Below, piece by piece: positions 1-5,622 of a DNA stretch of 8,708 nt. The notes below the pieces were generated by a model. The model saw only the letters and a list, made by a program, of their open reading frames with translations, did no database searches and was not told the DNA's origin. The translations under genes and the position numbers were made by a program. Every line of letters starts with the position of its first letter. Position 1 is the first letter of the stretch. This stretch comes from Veillonella sp. GTDB taxonomy: Bacteria; Bacillota; Negativicutes; Veillonellales; Veillonellaceae. Location: positions 1 through 8,708 of the forward strand of contig NZ_DXLG01000067.1 of assembly GCF_019414865.1 (NCBI RefSeq). Reading direction: 5' to 3'.

Positions 1-55
1 TCTATAAGAGTAGTATATAATACTTATCTTAACTATACTATAAGACCAAGAAACA
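1..55. other. Gene-free left edge, downstream of the DUF421 gene
   Basis: This short AT-rich stretch follows the stop codon of the DUF421 gene. It holds a 7-base inverted repeat, TAGTATA at 11-17 and TATACTA at 34-40, with a 16-base loop and no T-run on either side, so it is a poor intrinsic terminator. The octamer CTATAAGA occurs twice in direct orientation, at 2-9 and 38-45. A TATAAT hexamer lies on the plus strand at 16-21, but the matching -35 region would fall outside the window. I see no coding sequence. The real terminator of the DUF3290/DUF421 unit may lie beyond the edge. Confidence 0.4.
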
Positions 56-775
56 TTACAATTTAGATTTCAATTTATCCTTTGTATGAGAGGTCTTATC
101 TTTAAGTGTTTTTACAATTTGAGGGCGATGTTTTTTTTCATAAGGGTAAATAACAACTTCCCCATCTTTGTATTCTGCAATGTATACATCCTTAATTTTA
201 TAGCCTTGCTTTTCAACTTCTTCTTCTAGCCAATCCTGGCCTTTTTCAATTATATCTAATGTAAAATGGTTAATTTGACCATCATCAATAAGGTCAAATT
301 TAATATTCTCATCACCAAATTGAACTACGCTGAGCTGACCATTTTGCTCCAATACAGCACGCTTAACATCCGTAACATATTGAACACCTGCTGTACGAAG
401 CTTTAACTTAAGCTCCGCCGCTTGAATGCCATAACGCATACATTCTTCTGTTAAGATATGACCATTTTCAATAACAATTACAGGATGTCCATCCAAAATA
501 GTTTTAAAGAATCGGAAATTTCCTTTTAAGAACTTAAGCGTCATTACAAGTATAGTCCATAAAATGAGGACTAACATAAACTGTAAAATACCGATTTGGT
601 CATTGTAAATAATGGCACCGATAATACCACCAAGTACATAGTTTTGTAATTGGTCCAAAGCAGAGGTTGGCGCTAAGTTGCCCTTCCCCATTAAGTTGAT
701 TTGTAAGATAATCGCCAAGAGACCGATGGCGAGTTTGGCAAAGACCATTCCATAGACGGCCATAGCTTCTGTCAT
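56..775 (-). CDS. DUF421 (YetF-type) membrane protein
   Basis: The 239-residue product looks like a DUF421/YetF family integral membrane protein. Its function is not established. Three hydrophobic segments are visible near residues 7-26, 46-58 and 62-83, the middle one short and glycine/isoleucine-rich (LGGIIGAIIY). A soluble domain follows, opening with the family-like pattern DGHPVIVIENGHI (about 95-107). It contains an alternating hydrophobic section around 120-170 and ends in a lysine-rich tail (KDKLKSKL), presumably cytoplasmic. The ATG at 775 is preceded by AAGGAGG with 7 bases of spacing, and that ribosome binding site overlaps the TAA stop of the DUF3290 gene upstream, so the two are probably translationally coupled. 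DUF421 and DUF3290 genes are often neighbours in Firmicutes, which supports both calls. There is no sign of truncation. The family call is from recognition of the fold pattern, not from a search. Confidence 0.8.
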   Translation of the reverse strand: MTEAMAVYGMVFAKLAIGLLAIILQINLMGKGNLAPTSALDQLQNYVLGGIIGAIIYNDQIGILQFMLVLILWTILVMTLKFLKGNFRFFKTILDGHPVIVIENGHILTEECMRYGIQAAELKLKLRTAGVQYVTDVKRAVLEQNGQLSVVQFGDENIKFDLIDDGQINHFTLDIIEKGQDWLEEEVEKQGYKIKDVYIAEYKDGEVVIYPYEKKHRPQIVKTLKDKTSHTKDKLKSKL

Positions 776-782
776 TTACGCT

Positions 783-789
783 CCTCCTT
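783..789 (-). promoter_or_regulatory. Ribosome binding site of the DUF421 gene, overlapping the upstream stop
   Basis: The minus strand reads AAGGAGG here, 7 bases before the ATG at 775. It shares bases with the TAA stop (788-790) of the DUF3290 gene, so a ribosome finishing the first gene sits on the start site of the second. This arrangement supports coupled, roughly stoichiometric synthesis of the two membrane proteins. Confidence 0.75.
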
Positions 790-1249
790 ATGGTAATACG
801 TCCGCTTTATCATGAATACGCTCTGTTGGGCTCACCTTATACACACGAGTAATTGTATAGGTTGAAAATTCTGGATTAAACTGAACCTCATAATAATCAT
901 CGCTTACCTTTAAAATCATACCATTGCGAATTTTTAAGGAGTTGACTGCTAATTGCTCACTTGGTACAGAACGATCAGCACTAAAAGAATGTAAAAATTG
1001 AGCCATACGAGAAGAATCTTCAGAATAAGTTTTCATCCGATTATACTCTTGGTATTCAAGCCCTAAGAAGAACACTACAATTAAAGACAAGATAACCATC
1101 AAGTCACGATAGCGACTAGTAAAGCCATTTCGCAGAACTTGTATGCCCAAAACGAGTAGTGCTAATAAAACAGCAACAAAGATAATAAAGCCCCATGTTT
1201 GGCCCCCTACAGCCAAACTTTCAACATAGGATAATGTGTAGAAATCCAT
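788..1249 (-). CDS. DUF3290 family small membrane protein
   Basis: The 153-residue product has two transmembrane segments, about residues 18-39 (GFIIFVAVLLALLVLGI) and 49-65 (DLMVILSLIVVFFLGL). They are separated by a short basic loop (RNGFTSRYR), which by the positive-inside rule is likely cytoplasmic. The C-terminal half (about 66-153) is soluble and strand-rich, with a polar segment (KTYSEDSSRMAQF) and a tail rich in aromatic and hydrophobic alternation. Size, topology and its place immediately upstream of a DUF421 gene match the DUF3290 family, which has no known function. The ATG at 1249 has an excellent AAAGGAG site at 1256-1262, 6 bases upstream. It is the first gene of a two-gene unit with its own extended -10 promoter. 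I infer that the pair forms a membrane complex, and nothing in the sequence shows a substrate. Confidence 0.78.
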   Translation of the reverse strand: MDFYTLSYVESLAVGGQTWGFIIFVAVLLALLVLGIQVLRNGFTSRYRDLMVILSLIVVFFLGLEYQEYNRMKTYSEDSSRMAQFLHSFSADRSVPSEQLAVNSLKIRNGMILKVSDDYYEVQFNPEFSTYTITRVYKVSPTERIHDKADVLP

Positions 1250-1277
1250 ATCGTTCTCCTTTCATAGATTACTTTTT

Positions 1278-1286
1278 ATTATACCA
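1278..1286 (-). promoter_or_regulatory. Extended -10 promoter for the DUF3290/DUF421 unit
   Basis: The minus strand reads TGGTATAAT, a perfect TATAAT -10 box (1283 to 1278) with an upstream TGn extension. At 16 to 18 bases of spacing the -35 region is a poor match (GAAAAT-like), as is common for extended -10 promoters. Transcription would start near 1271, giving a leader of about 22 bases that holds the AAAGGAG site. It lies between the ilvC terminator and the DUF3290 start, so the pair is expected to be transcribed independently of the ilv genes. Confidence 0.7.
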
Positions 1287-1349
1287 TACCTTATGCCAAT
1301 ATTTTCGATATAACAATGTATAGTACCAAGAAATATATTATAAAACGAT

Positions 1350-1378
1350 AAAAAAGCGACCCCCTTAGGAGTCGCTTT
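1350..1378 (-). terminator. Intrinsic terminator of ilvC
   Basis: On the minus strand AAAGCGACTCC pairs with GGGGTCGCTTT in an 11-bp stem containing one G-U pair and a 4-base loop, followed by a run of six U residues counted from the end of the stem. It starts about 40 bases after the ilvC stop codon. The plus-strand reading lacks a good U-run, so the terminator works mainly in the ilvC direction and separates the ilv genes from the DUF3290/DUF421 unit. Confidence 0.92.
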
Positions 1379-1417
1379 GGTATGCTTTATCTTACAAGAG
1401 ATTACTAAATAATACTC

Positions 1418-2425
1418 TTATTTCAACCAGCTCATCAAGTTGCGAAGTTCTGCACCAACTGGTTCGATTGGATGGTTAGCAGCTGCTTCACGGTGTTCTT
1501 TAAGGAATTTTTGACCATTTTTGGAATCAGCCAAGAATTCATCAGCGAATTTACCGGATTGGATATCAGCCAAGATTTGTTCCATCGCTTTTTTAGTATC
1601 TGCAGTAATTACGCGAGGACCTGCATGGTAGTCACCATATTCAGCAGTGTTGGAAATGGAGTGACGCATTTTTTGGAAGCCACCTTCGTAGATAAGGTCT
1701 ACGATCAATTTCATTTCATGCAAGCATTCGAAGTAAGCGTTTACAGGTTCATAACCAGCTTCTGTTAATACTTCGAAACCAGTTTTAATCAATTCAGTAA
1801 CACCGCCGCACAATACAGCTTGTTCACCGAAGAGGTCAGTTTCAGTTTCAGATTTGAAGTTAGTTTCCAAGATACCGGAACGGCCACCACCGATACCAGA
1901 AGCCCATGCTAATGCAACTTCTTCAGTATCACCAGATGGATCTTTTTCTACAGCGTACAAGCAAGGAACACCGGAGCCTTCTTGGTATGTACGACGTACT
2001 AAATGACCAGGGCCTTTAGGAGCTACCATGAATACGTTGATGTCTTCACGAGGTACGATTTTACCAAAGTGAATGTTGAAGCCGTGAGCAAATGCCAAGT
2101 ATGCACCTTGTTTTAAGTTAGGAGCGATATCTTGTGCATATACGTCTGCTTGTAATTCGTCAGGAATCAATACCATAACGATGTCAGCGCCTTTAACTGC
2201 TTCTGCAGTTTCTTTAACTGTAAGGCCTGCTTCTTCTGCAGCTTTCCAGCTAGAAGAACCACCACGAAGACCAATTGTTACGTCCATACCATTTTCTTTC
2301 AAGTTCAATGCATGCGCATGACCTTGAGAACCGTAACCTAAAACTGTAATTTTTTTGCCTTCCAATTTGCTCAAATTACAATCTGCATCATAATAAACTG
2401 TAGTACCTAAAATTTTACCTGCCAT
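1418..2425 (-). CDS. ilvC: Ketol-acid reductoisomerase
   Basis: This 335-residue enzyme converts 2-acetolactate or 2-aceto-2-hydroxybutyrate to the 2,3-dihydroxy acids of valine and isoleucine synthesis, using NAD(P)H and Mg2+ in the cytoplasm. It is a short, class I enzyme. The Rossmann motif GYGSQGHAHALNL is at residues 30-42. The cofactor loop LRGGSSSW (53-60), with an arginine and serines, resembles NADPH-preferring enzymes. H114 in AHGFNIHF and K137 in APKGPGH match catalytic positions, and D197 and E201 in ETDLFGEQ match the metal ligands. The C-terminal knotted domain includes FECLHEMK and IYEGG. An open frame continues 25 residues upstream, but GGAGGT sits 8 bases before the internal ATG at 2425 and the family begins here, so I chose that start. 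It is preceded by its own promoter region and followed by a strong terminator, so it can be expressed separately from ilvD-ilvN. Confidence 0.98.
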   Translation of the reverse strand: MAGKILGTTVYYDADCNLSKLEGKKITVLGYGSQGHAHALNLKENGMDVTIGLRGGSSSWKAAEEAGLTVKETAEAVKGADIVMVLIPDELQADVYAQDIAPNLKQGAYLAFAHGFNIHFGKIVPREDINVFMVAPKGPGHLVRRTYQEGSGVPCLYAVEKDPSGDTEEVALAWASGIGGGRSGILETNFKSETETDLFGEQAVLCGGVTELIKTGFEVLTEAGYEPVNAYFECLHEMKLIVDLIYEGGFQKMRHSISNTAEYGDYHAGPRVITADTKKAMEQILADIQSGKFADEFLADSKNGQKFLKEHREAAANHPIEPVGAELRNLMSWLK

Positions 2426-2433
2426 ACTAGACA

Positions 2434-2439
2434 ACCTCC
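2434..2439 (-). promoter_or_regulatory. Ribosome binding site that fixes the ilvC start
   Basis: GGAGGT on the minus strand lies 8 bases upstream of the ATG at 2425. No comparable site precedes the farther-upstream in-frame start near 2500, and the intervening 25 codons encode a hydrophobic stretch unlike any reductoisomerase N-terminus. This decides the start. Confidence 0.9.
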
Positions 2440-2444
2440 AATAT

Positions 2445-2460
2445 ATATTCAATAGAATAT
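2445..2460. repeat. AT-rich inverted repeat in the ilvC leader
   Basis: ATATTC and GAATAT form a perfect 6-bp inverted repeat around a 4-base centre, inside a wider TATATATT...AATATATA context (2442-2470). It lies between the candidate ilvC promoters and the ilvC ribosome binding site. It could be an operator or a weak leader hairpin. It resembles, but does not match, the CodY-type box because the two half-sites are spaced too widely. I cannot name a regulator. Confidence 0.4.
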
Positions 2461-2471
2461 TTAATATATAT

Positions 2472-2500
2472 ACTGTACACAATCTCACAAATAAATGCAA
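2472..2500 (-). promoter_or_regulatory. Candidate proximal ilvC promoter
   Basis: A TTGCAT -35 box (2500 to 2495) and a TACAGT -10 box (2477 to 2472) are 17 bases apart on the minus strand, giving a start near 2465 and a 40-base leader. Each box matches four of six consensus bases. This is a moderate candidate and may act with, or instead of, the distal one. Confidence 0.4.
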
Positions 2501-2509
2501 GATTTGTAG

Positions 2510-2537
2510 TGTATATCGTAATTTATCGAATAGTCAA
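2510..2537 (-). promoter_or_regulatory. Candidate distal ilvC promoter
   Basis: TTGACT (2537 to 2532) matches five of six -35 bases and TATACA (2515 to 2510) four of six -10 bases, with a 16-base spacer. Transcription would start near 2503, leaving a leader of about 78 bases before ilvC. A dyad (2531-2545) overlaps the -35 box, so regulator binding there would block this promoter. Confidence 0.5.
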
Positions 2538-2545
2538 ATAGACTA
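2531..2545. repeat. Dyad over the -35 box of the distal ilvC promoter
   Basis: TAGTC and GACTA are perfect 5-base arms separated by AAATA. The left arm contains part of the -35 hexamer. A second short dyad, TACAA (2549-2553) with TTGTA (2561-2565), lies just upstream, and the heptamer ATTTGTA occurs at both 2502-2508 and 2559-2565. These look like possible regulator sites, but arms this short can arise by chance in AT-rich DNA. Confidence 0.35.
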
Positions 2546-2609
2546 ATCTACAACTTAAATTTGTACCCTTTTTGTATTAAGAAAAAATGAATTATCCCAA
2601 TTTTAGCTC

Positions 2610-3395
2610 TTATTTAACTATAATCCATGGGCGATTTTTCTCCCATACTACAGATACATCAATACCAAATACGTCGCTTAGAATTTCATCTGTCAAGATG
2701 TCTCGCTTCTTGCCTTTATACACAATGAGGCCATCTTTAATAATAGCTACATGTGTAATACTGGGCATAATCTCTTCAATTTGATGAGATACATAAATAA
2801 AAGGCTTATGCTCCTCTCGTGCCATATTCTCAACAGTTCTTAAGAATTGCTCGCGAGCAGGCAAATCAAGTCCAGAACAAGGCTCATCTAGAATGAGCAA
2901 ATCTGGATTAGCCATAATAGCACGTGCTAATAATACGCGGCGCTGTTCACCAGCAGATAGTGTATGAAATCTATGACCTTCCAAATAGGACAAACCAAAC
3001 TCAGACAATAATTGAAGTCCTCGTTCACGTACTTCAGGCTCTACCTGTTGATAAATACCAATACTATTAAAAGCACCAGAAATAACAACATCTTCTACCA
3101 CTTGTTTATCCAAGGTGGACTGGAATTGTCCAAGCGCCGAACTAACAAAGCCTAATCGGGCCTTAATCTTAGGCCATGCATATTTGCCAAATTCATGACC
3201 AAATACGCGTAATAGTCCTGTTGTAGGAATTTGGTAAGCTGGAATCATGCTGAGCATCGTCGATTTACCAGCCCCATTGAGACCTAATAAGGCCCAATTC
3301 TCCCCTTCTTCAACATGCCAATTAATGCCTTTTAAAATTTCGCGACCTTCACGACGAAACTTGACGTCTTCATAATGGAGTAATTCACTACTCAC
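2610..3395 (-). CDS. ABC transporter-type ATPase, YlmA/ModF-like, without a permease
   Basis: This 261-residue single nucleotide-binding domain has a complete ATPase core: Walker A GLNGAGKST (38-46), signature LSAGEQRR (146-153), Walker B LLILDEP (166-172) followed by D-loop SGLD, and switch histidine H204 in YVSHQ. Where most ABC ATPases carry the Q-loop glutamine, it reads GFVSSAL (82-88). That substitution, together with DEPCSGLDLPAREQF, is what I recall for the YlmA/ModF-PhrA group (COG1119). There are no membrane segments, and no permease or binding protein lies nearby, so it may be a soluble ATPase, or its partner may be elsewhere. The start is GTG at 3395, with AGGAG (3404-3408) 8 bases upstream overlapping the ilvN stop codon. 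It is therefore the last gene of the ilvD-ilvN cluster. No transport substrate can be assigned from the sequence. Confidence 0.85.
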   Translation of the reverse strand: MSSELLHYEDVKFRREGREILKGINWHVEEGENWALLGLNGAGKSTMLSMIPAYQIPTTGLLRVFGHEFGKYAWPKIKARLGFVSSALGQFQSTLDKQVVEDVVISGAFNSIGIYQQVEPEVRERGLQLLSEFGLSYLEGHRFHTLSAGEQRRVLLARAIMANPDLLILDEPCSGLDLPAREQFLRTVENMAREEHKPFIYVSHQIEEIMPSITHVAIIKDGLIVYKGKKRDILTDEILSDVFGIDVSVVWEKNRPWIIVK

Positions 3396-3403
3396 ACAAT
3401 CAT

Positions 3404-3408
3404 CTCCT
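3404..3408 (-). promoter_or_regulatory. Ribosome binding site for the GTG start of the ATPase gene
   Basis: AGGAG on the minus strand overlaps the TAG stop of ilvN (3407-3409) and is 8 bases before the GTG at 3395. A nearby ATG at 3403-3401 is followed after two codons by TGA and is not usable. The site supports the GTG start and coupling to ilvN translation. Confidence 0.75.
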
Positions 3409-3895
3409 AAATTTTTTCACCACGGCTCATTGCTGTAATGCCAGTTTTGGCAATTTCAAGGACACCATAGGTTTCCATAATTTGAATGAAACCGCGCAAT
3501 TTTTCTACGCTACCAATTACTTCAATAATCATGGAAGTAGGAGAAATATCGAGCACATTACCACGATATACGTCGGCAATTTGTACAATTTGAGATCGTG
3601 TTGCAGCCGTTGCTTTTACCTTAATAAGCATCAATTCACGACATACTACATCATGGTCTTCAAAAACTTTAACCTTTACAACATCAATGAGCTTGTAAAT
3701 TTGTTTTTGAATTTGATCCAAAATGCGATCATCCGCCTCAACGGTGAGGGTAATACGCGCATAGCCTGGTGTATTAGTAATACCAGATGTCATTTTTGTA
3801 ACATTAAAGCCACGACGGTTAAAGAGTGCCAATATACGTGCACCAATGCCTGCTGTATTTTTTGCAATCACTAAGACTTGATGTTCTCTCGCCAT
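3407..3895 (-). CDS. ilvN: Acetohydroxyacid synthase, regulatory (small) subunit
   Basis: The 162-residue product is the activating and valine-sensing subunit of acetohydroxyacid synthase, close in length to E. coli IlvH (163). The N-terminal ACT domain (about 5-78) contains NTAGIGARI and the LFNRRGFNV strand-helix. N13, G16 and N31 correspond to the E. coli IlvH positions N11, G14 and N29, of which G14 and N29 are known to affect valine inhibition, so feedback control by valine is expected. The C-terminal domain (about 85-160) contains RELMLIKVKA and ends in the typical SRGEK motif. The ATG at 3895 overlaps the ilvB stop by one base (TAATG). The ribosome binding site AAAGGGG lies within the last codons of ilvB, so the two subunits are coupled. 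Confidence 0.97.
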   Translation of the reverse strand: MAREHQVLVIAKNTAGIGARILALFNRRGFNVTKMTSGITNTPGYARITLTVEADDRILDQIQKQIYKLIDVVKVKVFEDHDVVCRELMLIKVKATAATRSQIVQIADVYRGNVLDISPTSMIIEVIGSVEKLRGFIQIMETYGVLEIAKTGITAMSRGEKI

Positions 3896-5604
3896 TATAG
3901 CACCCCTTTCTTGCCCATCATCCCGCTTACGGTACCGCCCGCCGGAATCATCGGCAATACATTATCTTCTCTTGCTACACGGCAATCCAAGATGATACTT
4001 TCATCAGATGTAATGAAAGATTTAAATTCTTTATTGAAATCATCTACATTATCGATACGCGCGGCTTTCAAATCAAAGGCATCTGCCAATTTTAAGAAAT
4101 CTGGACTCGTTTCCAAATCAACATAGGAATAACGGCGATCATTAAAGATTTGTTGCCATTGACGAACCATGCCAAGATAACCATTATTGATGATAACAAT
4201 TTTGATTGGCAAATTATATTGACGAACCATCATTAGTTCTTCGAAGGTCATTTGGAATCCACCATCACCAACAACAAGGATAACTTGTTTATGAGCTGCC
4301 CCCACTTGAGCCCCAATTGCAGCTGGTAAACCATAGCCCATAGTACCTGCACCACCAGATGTAACAATGGTATGAGGTTTTTTATGAGTTAAGAATTGAG
4401 CCGCCCACATTTGATGTTGGCCTACGTCAGTTACAATAACTGCATCCTCTTTGGCAATCTTGTTAAGTTCAGATAATACGTATTGTGGATGTAATACACC
4501 ATCTTTAGATTCAGGAATTACCATAGGATATTCCGCTTGCCATTCACGAATTTGTCCAATCCACGCTTCATGAGTTGTAGGTTCTACAAGCGTATTAAGT
4601 TCAGATAAAACTCGCTTCAAGTCACCTACAATTGGTACGTTAATAGTAACGTTTTTATCAATTTCTGCTGGGTCGATATCGATATGTATGATTTTAGCTT
4701 TTTTACAGAAGAAATCTGGATGACCTGTAATGCGGTCGTGGAAACGAATACCAGCTGCAATAACAAGGTCTGCTTCTTCTGTACTATTATTAGCCGCTAC
4801 AGAGCCATGCATACCCACCATACCAAGAGCAAGCTCATGGTTCCCTGGGAAACCACCAAGGCCAACTAATGTATTTGTTACAGGAATTTGAGCCTTTTCT
4901 GCCAATTCCTTTAACTCATCCATAGCGCCAGATTTCAATACACCGGCACCGGCAATGATGAGCGGACGTTTTGCATTTTTAATGAGTGTAGCCGCTTTCT
5001 TAATTTGCCCTTGATGACCTTTATAGGTTGGATCATAACCTTCAAGATGGATAGGTACTTCATATAATTTATTGTATTCTGTCATGGATATTTTTTCTGT
5101 TTGAACATCCTTTGGAATATCAATAAGAACTGGCCCTGGACGACCTGTACTAGCAATAAAATACGCTTCTTTGATGATGCGAGGTAAATCGCGAATATCT
5201 TGAACAAGGTAGTTATGTTTTGTAATCGGCATGGTAATACCTTGGATATCTGCTTCTTGGAAGGAATCCTTACCAATAAACGGACGACCAACCTGACCAG
5301 TAATGGCCACCATAGGTACAGAGTCCATGTAAGCAGTCATAATACCTGTAACAAGATTAGTTGCACCAGGACCGGACGTAGCAAGGCATACGCCTACTTT
5401 TCCAGATACGCGTGCATAACCATCTGCTGCATGGGCTGCACCTTGTTCATGACGAACAAAATAATGTTTAATTTCAGGGAAGCTATAAATTTCATCATAA
5501 ATTGGAATTACCGCGCCGCCTGGATAACCGAACATGTCGGTTACACCAAGGCGATGCAATGTTTCAAGGACAATGCGTGCCCCATTGATTGTTTCTGCGC
5601 TCAT
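3895..5604 (-). CDS. ilvB: Acetohydroxyacid synthase, catalytic (large) subunit
   Basis: The 569-residue enzyme joins pyruvate to pyruvate (valine branch) or to 2-oxobutyrate (isoleucine branch), using thiamine diphosphate, FAD and Mg2+. The N-terminal PYR domain (about 5-170) has FGYPGGAVIP and the catalytic glutamate E53 in RHEQGA. The central domain (about 190-325) carries GMVGMHGS and RFHDRITG. Relatives usually have RFDDRVTG, so H289 is a small variation. The PP domain (about 375-550) has the thiamine-binding motif GDGGF (446-450) through NN (473-474), followed by LGMVRQWQ with W483. Length and motifs distinguish it from catabolic acetolactate synthase, as does the adjacent regulatory subunit gene. 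The start ATG has AAAGGG a few bases upstream, and only 18 bases separate it from ilvA. No defects are visible. Confidence 0.98.
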   Translation of the reverse strand: MSAETINGARIVLETLHRLGVTDMFGYPGGAVIPIYDEIYSFPEIKHYFVRHEQGAAHAADGYARVSGKVGVCLATSGPGATNLVTGIMTAYMDSVPMVAITGQVGRPFIGKDSFQEADIQGITMPITKHNYLVQDIRDLPRIIKEAYFIASTGRPGPVLIDIPKDVQTEKISMTEYNKLYEVPIHLEGYDPTYKGHQGQIKKAATLIKNAKRPLIIAGAGVLKSGAMDELKELAEKAQIPVTNTLVGLGGFPGNHELALGMVGMHGSVAANNSTEEADLVIAAGIRFHDRITGHPDFFCKKAKIIHIDIDPAEIDKNVTINVPIVGDLKRVLSELNTLVEPTTHEAWIGQIREWQAEYPMVIPESKDGVLHPQYVLSELNKIAKEDAVIVTDVGQHQMWAAQFLTHKKPHTIVTSGGAGTMGYGLPAAIGAQVGAAHKQVILVVGDGGFQMTFEELMMVRQYNLPIKIVIINNGYLGMVRQWQQIFNDRRYSYVDLETSPDFLKLADAFDLKAARIDNVDDFNKEFKSFITSDESIILDCRVAREDNVLPMIPAGGTVSGMMGKKGVL

Positions 5605-5622
5605 AGGAACCCTTTCGACCAG

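Noticed and set aside
2445..2460. CodY box in the ilvC leader
   Set aside because: The arms ATATTC/GAATAT are separated by 4 bases, while the CodY consensus has nearly abutting half-sites (AATTTTCWGAAAATT).
2426..2500. 25-residue N-terminal extension of IlvC
   Set aside because: A strong GGAGGT precedes the ATG at 2425. The extension overlaps the candidate promoter and is a hydrophobic sequence not found in reductoisomerases.
2580..2609. Terminator after the ATPase gene
   Set aside because: The only stem is AATT/AATT around GGGAT before a short T-run. It is four A-T pairs, too weak to call.
3482..4126. Two plus-strand frames opposite ilvN and the end of ilvB
   Set aside because: Both lie entirely opposite strongly conserved coding sequence and have no ribosome binding site or family resemblance.
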